A DNA stretch of 10,837 bases, taken from Candidatus Fermentithermobacillaceae bacterium. Its GTDB lineage: Bacteria > Bacillota > Sulfobacillia > Fermentithermobacillales > Fermentithermobacillaceae. Both the position numbers and the translations under genes were made by a program. This document shows positions 5,596 through 10,837 of this stretch, piece after piece. The stretch is taken from positions 1-10,837 of the forward strand of contig DUTL01000327.1 of assembly GCA_012842105.1 (NCBI GenBank), written 5' to 3'. Every line of letters starts with the position of its first letter. Position 1 is the first letter of the stretch. The notes below the pieces were generated by a model. It was not told the DNA's origin. It saw only the letters and a list, made by a program, of their open reading frames with translations, and did not search any database.

Positions 5596-7203
5596 ATGGC
5601 AGAAGATTACGTTCTGGAGATGCATGGCATAACCAAGCACTATTTTGGAAACCGTGTATTAAACGATGTAACGCTAAGGGTCAAACCCGGGGAAATTCAT
5701 GGACTTGTCGGAGAAAACGGCGCAGGAAAAAGCACCTTGATGAACATACTTTTCGGAATGCCTGTGATTCATTCCACCGGTGGCTTCCAGGGGGAAATTA
5801 AGTACTGCGGGAATCAGGTGATTTTCAATTCTCCCAGGCAGGCTTTGGAATCGGGAATAGGTATGGTGCATCAGGAGTTCATGTTGATCCCAGGGTTTAC
5901 AGTTGCAGAAAACATCAAACTTAACCGTGAACCTCTGAAAGATTCGTTTTTAACAAAGGCTTTCGGCCAGCGTATGAAGAAACTGGATTGGTTGAGAATC
6001 AGATCAGATTCCAGGGCAGCTCTCGATACTGTCGGCCTCGGAATTGACGAAATGCTTCCTGTTGTGGGCCTGCCTGTTGGTTACATGCAGTTCATCGAAA
6101 TAGCCCGTGAAGTTGATAAAGAAGGTGTCAGACTCCTTGTATTTGACGAGCCTACCGCTTTGCTTACAGAGACTGAATCAGAGCAACTTCTGTCAGCAAT
6201 AAAGAGAATAGCAGCCACCGGAGTTGCTGTCATATTCATTTCCCACAGGCTTGATGAGGTGCTTTCCATCTGCGAAAACGTCACGGTAATGAGGGACGGG
6301 GAAGTCGTTACATCTGTGGGCACACCGGATCCTACTACTACCATAGAAAGAATCGCCGAGCTTATGGTAGGCCGCAAAGTAGAGAGGCCCGAGTATGCAA
6401 AAAGAACTCAGGAGCCAAGCGATGAAGACACAATCCTTAACATTGAGAATCTGGAAGTTGACATGCCTGGAGAAGAGGTGCATGGTATCACCCTCAGTGT
6501 TAGGCGAGGTGAAATCCTTGGAATCGGCGGGCTTGCAGGCCAGGGGAAAATCGGTATCAGCAACGGAATCATGGGGCTTTTCCCTGCTCAGGGGCTTGTG
6601 ACGAAAGACGGCTCAGAAATTCCTCTAAATGACCCGGGGCATGCATACCAACAGAAACTTGCTTTCCTCTCTGAGGACCGCAAGGTAGTAGGGCTTATTC
6701 TTGACAGGCCCATTGAGTATAACGTAACCGTTGTTGCCACTCTGGTTAAGTCTATGTTCCAGAAAACCTTTGGCGCCAGATCTCGGGGGATCGAAATACG
6801 GGACAAGAAAAGCGCCTGGAATTTCACCATGCAGATGATTAGGGAGCTGGATATCAGGTGTACCGGGCCGGGCCAGATTGTCAGGCGGCTTAGCGGCGGG
6901 AACCAACAGAAGGTTTGCATTGCCCGGGCCCTTGCATTGGAGCCCGAAATCCTGCTTGTGTCTGAACCCACAAGAGGGATAGACGTGGGGGCAAAAGAGA
7001 GAATTTTGGACCTGCTGGTTAGTCTCAACAGGGAAAAAGGGATGACAATAATACTCACAAGCAGTGAACTGGCAGAACTCAGGAAGGTCTGCGATAGGAT
7101 TGCCGTCATATATGGAGGAAACCTTGTAGACATCCTTTCGCCTGATGATTCAAATGCTAGGTTTGGCTTGACGATGTCCGGGAGGAGGGCGGAGGCACAA
7201 TGA
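5596..7203 (+). CDS. ABC importer ATPase, two fused nucleotide-binding domains (RbsA/NupO type)
   Basis: A 535-residue protein, as in RbsA, MglA and NupO, with two ATPase domains in one chain at the inner face of the membrane. Domain 1 has Walker A GENGAGKS (39-46), Walker B LLVFDEPTA (180-188) and a switch His217 (ISHRLDEV). Its signature is degenerate: LPVGYMQ, where relatives have LSVGEQQ. Domain 2 shows the reverse: a good signature LSGGNQQ (432-438), a weak Walker A (GLAGQGKI, with Ile after Lys) and SEPT in place of DEPT at 456-459; the switch His is replaced in LTSSELAEL. One composite ATP site therefore looks catalytic and the other degenerate, as in this subfamily generally. Position in the operon makes it the motor for the DUF3798 importer. 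Its stop overlaps the next gene in ATGA (7200-7203). Confidence 0.93.
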   Translation: MAEDYVLEMHGITKHYFGNRVLNDVTLRVKPGEIHGLVGENGAGKSTLMNILFGMPVIHSTGGFQGEIKYCGNQVIFNSPRQALESGIGMVHQEFMLIPGFTVAENIKLNREPLKDSFLTKAFGQRMKKLDWLRIRSDSRAALDTVGLGIDEMLPVVGLPVGYMQFIEIAREVDKEGVRLLVFDEPTALLTETESEQLLSAIKRIAATGVAVIFISHRLDEVLSICENVTVMRDGEVVTSVGTPDPTTTIERIAELMVGRKVERPEYAKRTQEPSDEDTILNIENLEVDMPGEEVHGITLSVRRGEILGIGGLAGQGKIGISNGIMGLFPAQGLVTKDGSEIPLNDPGHAYQQKLAFLSEDRKVVGLILDRPIEYNVTVVATLVKSMFQKTFGARSRGIEIRDKKSAWNFTMQMIRELDIRCTGPGQIVRRLSGGNQQKVCIARALALEPEILLVSEPTRGIDVGAKERILDLLVSLNREKGMTIILTSSELAELRKVCDRIAVIYGGNLVDILSPDDSNARFGLTMSGRRAEAQ

Positions 7204-8333
7204 GTTTAGGCACTGACAACCCAAAGGAGATTGACAGTCTTAAGGATTCAAGAGATGCAAGCAGCGTATCTGCTGCACGCATTGGTTCAGGCATGTTCTC
7301 CAGAGTATTGAACACTGTAGGGCTTCCAAGGCTCACAGTAGGCGGTTTTGTAGTTGCCCTTTTCGTCCTCGGAGGCATGAAAGGCCTGCCCTTGCACAAT
7401 TTGCTTAGCAACTCCATTAGCAGGTTTGCCATGAATGCAGTCATGGCCCTTGCCATGGTTCCTGCGGTTCAGTGTGGGATAGGCCCTAACTTTGGCCTCC
7501 CAATCGGACTGTTGGCGGGTTTAACCGGTATGGTTTCAGCCCTTGAGTTAGGGCTCAGAGGATTTGACGGCCTTTTCGTGGCGATGATTATAGGTGGCGG
7601 GCTTGGCACACTCCTGGGGATAGGTTTTGGACTATTCCTAAACAAGGTTAAGGGCCAGGAGATGATGGTTGGGACTTACGCCGGATTTGCCGCTGTGTCA
7701 CTCATGTGTATTCTTTGGTTGGTACTGCCGTTTAGAAATCCCGAACTCATATGGGTTCTGGGCGGGAAAGGGCTCAGGCTCACAATTAGTCTAAAGGATG
7801 CATTTGGCCATTTGTTTGATAAGTTATGGAGGTTCAAGATTGGCGGGGTTGAAATCCCTACAGGTTTGATAGGGGTGGTCTTTGGCCTAACCGCTGCTTA
7901 CAAGTTATTCGAGATGACCAAAGTAGGAATCGCCATGGATCTGGCTGGACAGAATGAGCGGTTTGCCCGGGCTGCGGGGGTCAACTGCGAACAGATGAGG
8001 ATAATTGGGACTGCGATTTCCACGGCGTTAGGGGCAGTTGGGATAATTGTGTATGCCCAAAGCTACGGTTTCATCCAGTTGTATACTGCTCCGCTGCTTA
8101 TGGCTTTTCCCGCTGTTGCCTCAGTCTTAATCGGAGGGGCTACCCCTTTATCAGCATCGGTATCAAACGCTCTTGTAGGCACTCTGCTCTTTCAGTCGCT
8201 TCTGGCTACTACCGTTCCTGTGGCGCAAAGCGTAGTTGGCGGGGATATCAGCGAGATTGTGCGGCTTATCGTTTCTAACGGGATGGTACTTTACGCATTG
8301 ACCCGGGGACACGGAGGTGGCAACGGTGAATAG
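7200..8333 (+). CDS. ABC importer permease 1 (BPD_transp_2 / RbsC-NupP type)
   Basis: A 377-residue integral membrane protein with about nine or ten hydrophobic segments between residues 47 and 370, after a polar cytoplasmic N-terminus of about 45 residues. The loop KVGIAMDLAGQNERFARAAG matches the cytoplasmic coupling loop of RbsC/LivH-type permeases, where the ATPase docks. It is paralogous to the next gene: both share NFGLPIG/NFGLVIG, NKVKGQEMM/NKAKGREMI and VLIGGAT/VLVGGAT blocks at matching places, so they probably form a heterodimeric channel. The ATG overlaps the ATPase stop (translational coupling), with GGAGG at 7191-7195 four bases ahead. The C-terminus ends in a Gly-rich tail (GHGGGNGE). 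The substrate is not predictable from sequence. Confidence 0.92.
   Translation: MSLGTDNPKEIDSLKDSRDASSVSAARIGSGMFSRVLNTVGLPRLTVGGFVVALFVLGGMKGLPLHNLLSNSISRFAMNAVMALAMVPAVQCGIGPNFGLPIGLLAGLTGMVSALELGLRGFDGLFVAMIIGGGLGTLLGIGFGLFLNKVKGQEMMVGTYAGFAAVSLMCILWLVLPFRNPELIWVLGGKGLRLTISLKDAFGHLFDKLWRFKIGGVEIPTGLIGVVFGLTAAYKLFEMTKVGIAMDLAGQNERFARAAGVNCEQMRIIGTAISTALGAVGIIVYAQSYGFIQLYTAPLLMAFPAVASVLIGGATPLSASVSNALVGTLLFQSLLATTVPVAQSVVGGDISEIVRLIVSNGMVLYALTRGHGGGNGE
8312..8317 (+). promoter_or_regulatory. Ribosome binding site that sets the permease 2 start
   Basis: CGGAGG ends at 8317, eight bases before GTG 8326. The alternative GTG at 8317 overlaps this site and is unlikely. Confidence 0.6.
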
Positions 8334-9489
8334 GGATTACAGGAAACGCATTTTCAAGAAGAATCAACCGAATGAGGCCTCACCTTCTGATAGCCGTTTT
8401 CTGAGGCCCGGTGGCCGGGGCTTTACAATACTGGGCCTCAGAGAGATCCTCGTAAGAAACATAGTTCCCATAATGTTTGTCGTTCTCTGCCTTTTGGGTG
8501 TGCGATGGAGCGGTAAACCTGCGCTTTTCCTCCTTCAAGAAGTGGTATTTCGCATGAGCCGGAACTCTTTTTTGGTACTTTCATTGGTTATCCCCGTTAT
8601 GGCTGGATTAGGGCTTAACTTTGGCCTTGTTATAGGCGCCATGGCCGGCCAGGCCGGGCTGATTTTTGTGGCGGCAAGGCAGATCCCGGGCATGCCGGGG
8701 TTTTTGACGGCGTGCCTGGTGGCTTTACCCCTGGCCCTTGGACTGGGCTACATGATCGGAAAGATCATGAACAAGGCAAAGGGCAGGGAGATGATTGCCG
8801 GGATGATCCTTGGGTTTTTCATGAACGGAATATACCAGCTGGTGTTCTTGTTCGGTATAGGTACTGTAATACCGTTTTCAAACAAAAATATGGTGCTGCC
8901 AAGGGGCATCGGGCTGCGGAACACTGTCGAACTCAAGTCAATCAAATGGGTACTGGATGACCTGGCAATGGCCAAGATAGGGAAGGTGCGGGTTCCCCTT
9001 GCCACCCTGGCTCTCAGCGCAGCTCTTGCGTGGCTTATCACAGGGCTTTACAGGACTAAGCTTGGGCAAGATATAAGGGCAATAGGGCAGGACATGAAGG
9101 TAAGCCAGGTTGCAGGCATTCAGGTGGACCAGACGAGAGTAGTTGCTATGATGATTGCCACAGTGCTGGGGGCGATTGGACAGATTGCCTTTTTGCAGAA
9201 TATCGGCACCTTAAATGTATATGACAGCCACGGCCAAATAGCGACTTTTGCCATTGCAGCAGTGCTTGTAGGAGGGGCGACTGTGTCAAGGGCCACTGTT
9301 GGCCAGGCGCTTCTGGGCACGTTCTTGTTTCACCTGCTTTTTATTGTGTCTCCCTACGCCGGGCAGAACTTGCTTGGAAGCGCCCAGGTAGGCGAGTATT
9401 TCCGTGTATTCATCGCTTACGCAATTATCGCGGTCAGCCTTGCGCTTCACTCAATGCAGAGAGCAAGGTCAATGGCATCAAGGCGATGA
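8326..9489 (+). CDS. ABC importer permease 2 (BPD_transp_2 / RbsC-NupQ type)
   Basis: A 387-residue integral membrane protein started at GTG 8326, overlapping the previous gene by eight bases. A basic N-terminus (DYRKRIFKKN) of about 45 residues is followed by hydrophobic segments starting near IVPIMFVVLCLLGV and LSLVIPVMAGLGLNFGLVIG. The coupling loop is TKLGQDIRAIGQDMKVSQVAG, split around the RAIGQ that relatives use to contact the ATPase. Conserved blocks shared with permease 1 show ancient duplication, and the pair probably forms the channel for the DUF3798-bound ligand. It is the last gene of the operon: a G/C-rich hairpin follows at 9494-9513 and the next gene has its own promoter. Confidence 0.92.
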   Translation: MNRDYRKRIFKKNQPNEASPSDSRFLRPGGRGFTILGLREILVRNIVPIMFVVLCLLGVRWSGKPALFLLQEVVFRMSRNSFLVLSLVIPVMAGLGLNFGLVIGAMAGQAGLIFVAARQIPGMPGFLTACLVALPLALGLGYMIGKIMNKAKGREMIAGMILGFFMNGIYQLVFLFGIGTVIPFSNKNMVLPRGIGLRNTVELKSIKWVLDDLAMAKIGKVRVPLATLALSAALAWLITGLYRTKLGQDIRAIGQDMKVSQVAGIQVDQTRVVAMMIATVLGAIGQIAFLQNIGTLNVYDSHGQIATFAIAAVLVGGATVSRATVGQALLGTFLFHLLFIVSPYAGQNLLGSAQVGEYFRVFIAYAIIAVSLALHSMQRARSMASRR

Positions 9490-9493
9490 AACG

Positions 9494-9513
9494 GGGGGGC
9501 GCAGGCGTCCCCC
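9494..9513 (+). terminator. Possible terminator after the importer operon
   Basis: A run of Gs (9494-9499) pairs with UCCCCC (9508-9513), extended by C9500-G9507, with loop GCAGGC. The downstream tract (TGTTCCCCTTT) is only moderately U-rich, so termination may be partial. It begins five bases after the permease 2 stop. Confidence 0.5.
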
Positions 9514-9583
9514 TGTTCCCCTTTCTCCATTCCGCCTGTTGCTGAGTCTCAATTGGCAATGCGCAATTCCGGCCCAGGGCTTT

Positions 9584-9613
9584 TTGACGGTTTCAGAGTT
9601 CACAATATATAAT
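9584..9613 (+). promoter_or_regulatory. Sigma-A-type promoter for degV
   Basis: TTGACG (9584-9589) and a perfect TATAAT (9608-9613) with an 18-base spacer. Transcription would start near 9620, leaving a leader of about 85 bases. Confidence 0.75.
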
Positions 9614-9626
9614 CCGGCTTAGAGGA

Positions 9627-9643
9627 TATTTTGGTCTTTTGGG
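9627..9643 (+). promoter_or_regulatory. TTTTGG-pair motif at the degV transcription start
   Basis: TATTTTGGTCTTTTGGG, identical over 17 bases to the minus strand at 4119-4103. It begins 13 bases after the -10 box, the placement expected of a repressor operator or a 5' leader element. TTTTGG recurs with an eight-base period (9629 and 9637). Confidence 0.5.
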
Positions 9644-9689
9644 ATAATTGACATGGACAGGAATATACTGTCACCAACTTGTTTTGACC

Positions 9690-9695
9690 GGAGGG
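9690..9695 (+). promoter_or_regulatory. Ribosome binding site that sets the degV start
   Basis: GGAGGG eight bases before ATG 9704. The upstream ATG at 9653 adds 17 residues not seen in the family and has no ribosome binding site. Confidence 0.7.
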
Positions 9696-9703
9696 AATTA
9701 ATA

Positions 9704-10555
9704 ATGCCATCAGTGAGAATTGTGACTGACAGCGCCTGCGATATAGAGCCGAACTATCTTGAAAGCCTTGGCGTTACAGTTGTTCCGCTTATGGTTCGCT
9801 TTGGTGAAGAATCGTACGTGGACAACTACGAAATGCGAGGAAAGACTTTTTACGACAAACTCAGAACTTCTCAAGTACTTCCGAGAACGTCATCTCCTTC
9901 AGCGGGAGCTTTTCATAAGGTTTTCGATCAACTGACCGTGGATGGTTCAGGAGTCGTTGCGATTCTCTTGTCTGAAGTTCTCAGCGGTACATATCAAGCT
10001 GCGCAGATGGCTGCATCTATGTTGCCCGACAGGAAGATAGCTATCATAAACTCAAGAACCGCTTCTGTAGGATATGGCCTGGTTGTGTTGGAGGCCCGTG
10101 ATCTAGCAGAACAGGGAGCAGGTTTTGAGGACGTCAGGGACGCGGCTCAGTCTATGGTTGACAGGCTGGTCACAATGTACGCTGTTGATACGTTAGATTA
10201 CCTTTACAAGAATGGCCGCATAGGCAGGGCAATGCATTTTTGGGGTTCCATGCTCAGCATGAAACCTATTTTGGTACTGGACCCTGAAGGTTACGTGTCG
10301 GGGCAGGACCGGGTCCGTGGAAAATCCAGGGTGATTCCCAGGCTAATTGAACTTGCAGGGGAAAGGGTACCTTTTGGCAGCAGGATAAGACTGGGCATGT
10401 GCCATGCTGATGTTCCCGCGGAGGGGGCCAAATTGGTTGCTGCGGCTAAGCAAAAGTGGGATGTAGTTAGAACGGTTGAAACCGAGATAGGCGGAGTGAT
10501 TGGTATACATAATGGCCCGGGAACCCTGGCATTGATAGTTCTACCTGTTGAGTAG
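9704..10555 (+). CDS. degV: DegV family protein (FakB-like fatty-acid-binding)
   Basis: A 283-residue protein, the usual DegV length. The opening VRIVTDSACDI (4-14) is diagnostic. Other family motifs are RTSSPS (61-66), LSGTYQAA (93-100), DYLYKNGRIG (165-174) and GVIGIHNGPGT (264-274). Thr62, Ser94 and His269 fit residues that hold the fatty-acid carboxylate in FakB proteins, which present exogenous or recycled fatty acids to the kinase FakA for phosphorylation in the cytoplasm. No fakA-type kinase gene is in the window. The gene has its own promoter and lies 214 bases after the importer operon, so co-transcription is not required. It shares a 17-base promoter-proximal motif with the radical SAM leader. 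Whether it binds fatty acids here is inference from the family. The symbol is the family name rather than proven orthology. Confidence 0.92.
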   Translation: MPSVRIVTDSACDIEPNYLESLGVTVVPLMVRFGEESYVDNYEMRGKTFYDKLRTSQVLPRTSSPSAGAFHKVFDQLTVDGSGVVAILLSEVLSGTYQAAQMAASMLPDRKIAIINSRTASVGYGLVVLEARDLAEQGAGFEDVRDAAQSMVDRLVTMYAVDTLDYLYKNGRIGRAMHFWGSMLSMKPILVLDPEGYVSGQDRVRGKSRVIPRLIELAGERVPFGSRIRLGMCHADVPAEGAKLVAAAKQKWDVVRTVETEIGGVIGIHNGPGTLALIVLPVE

Positions 10556-10659
10556 GGTGGTGTAGTGTTCCTGTGAGTATGTTCTTGTGGCAAAGCTCTG
10601 AGCTTGAGATGTCGTTATAGTCGTCATGGCGGTATGTTTTGAGCGGAACCGGTGGGTTT

Positions 10660-10681
10660 GTGGCAGCTCAATTACTGCCAC
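10660..10681. repeat. Hairpin downstream of degV
   Basis: GTGGCAG (10660-10666) pairs with CTGCCAC (10675-10681) around an eight-base loop, and GGG (10654-10656) can add pairs with CCC (10684-10686). No T-run follows, so a classic terminator is not supported, though it may be the 3' end structure of the degV message. Confidence 0.4.
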
Positions 10682-10703
10682 CGCCCAAATACACCTGTTT
10701 GTC

Positions 10704-10732
10704 TTGACCCCATAGCACCTTTTTAGTAGAAT
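10704..10732 (+). promoter_or_regulatory. Promoter for tRNA-Gly
   Basis: TTGACC (10704-10709) and TAGAAT (10727-10732) with a 17-base spacer. The tRNA 5' end is 33 bases beyond the -10 box. Confidence 0.7.
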
Positions 10733-10765
10733 ATCACGTGCAGCCATGATAACATGACTGCGTTT

Positions 10766-10836
10766 GCGGGTGTAGCTCAGTGGTAGAGCCCCAGCCTTCC
10801 AAGCTGGTTGCGAGGGTTCGATTCCCTTCACCCGCT
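10766..10836 (+). tRNA. tRNA-Gly (anticodon UCC)
   Basis: Full cloverleaf by eye. The acceptor stem is GCGGGTG with CACCCGC, and the D arm is GCTC-AGTGGTA-GAGC. The anticodon arm is CCAGC-CTTCCAA-GCTGG, with TCC at positions 34-36. The variable loop is TTGC, and the T arm is GAGGG-TTCGATT-CCCTT with one G-U pair. The discriminator is T at 10836, and the window ends one base later at C, so a genomically encoded CCA is likely but cannot be seen. More tRNA genes may follow outside the window. Confidence 0.96.
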
Positions 10837-10837
10837 C

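Noticed and set aside
9648..9669. TTGACA/TATACT pair as an extra degV promoter
   Set aside because: The spacer is only 10 bases, too short for sigma-A.
9653..9703. Longer degV start at ATG 9653
   Set aside because: It has no ribosome binding site and adds residues before the conserved VRIVTDSA start; GGAGGG sits in front of ATG 9704.

Overview
The window looks like chromosome from an anaerobic, low-to-mid GC Firmicute, probably a clostridial or Peptococcaceae-type lineage. The grounds are strong AGGAGG-type ribosome binding sites, GTG starts, sigma-A-like TTGACA/TATAAT promoters, a CheX-type chemotaxis phosphatase, a DegV protein and a DUF3798-type lipoprotein. This placement is inference from gene content and was not tested by a search.

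Left edge (1-1001): mobile-element debris. A nearly perfect inverted repeat (two 80-base arms, 47-base loop) sits directly upstream of a broken IS30-family transposase gene. That gene carries a one-base frameshift and an in-frame stop, and is cut off before the catalytic domain. About 120 bases of further debris follow and supply the last codons of the next gene.

Minus-strand block (1002-3901): from right to left, a radical SAM protein with a SPASM-like C-terminus, a winged-helix regulator with its own good promoter, and a stand-alone cheX. A 416-base intergenic region (3902-4317) separates this block from the plus-strand genes. It holds a probable minus-strand promoter, several hairpins or palindromes, and two copies of a TTTTGG-type paired motif.

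Plus-strand block (4318-9489): a compact ABC importer operon. It encodes a DUF3798 substrate-binding lipoprotein, a double-domain ATPase of the RbsA/NupO type, and two paralogous membrane permeases joined by 4- and 8-base overlaps. The architecture matches nucleoside/sugar-type importers (BmpA-NupOPQ, RbsABC). The binding protein is not of the usual Bmp or RbsB type, so the substrate is unknown. A separate transcription unit follows: a DegV/FakB-like fatty-acid-binding protein with its own strong promoter, then a tRNA-Gly(UCC) gene with its promoter, ending at the window edge.

The most interesting points are the uncharacterised DUF3798 importer beside a divergent radical SAM gene, and a shared TTTTGG-N2/3-TTTTGG motif that may link regulation of the radical SAM gene and degV. 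The long fold-back repeat at the left end is also notable, but may be an element or an assembly artefact.
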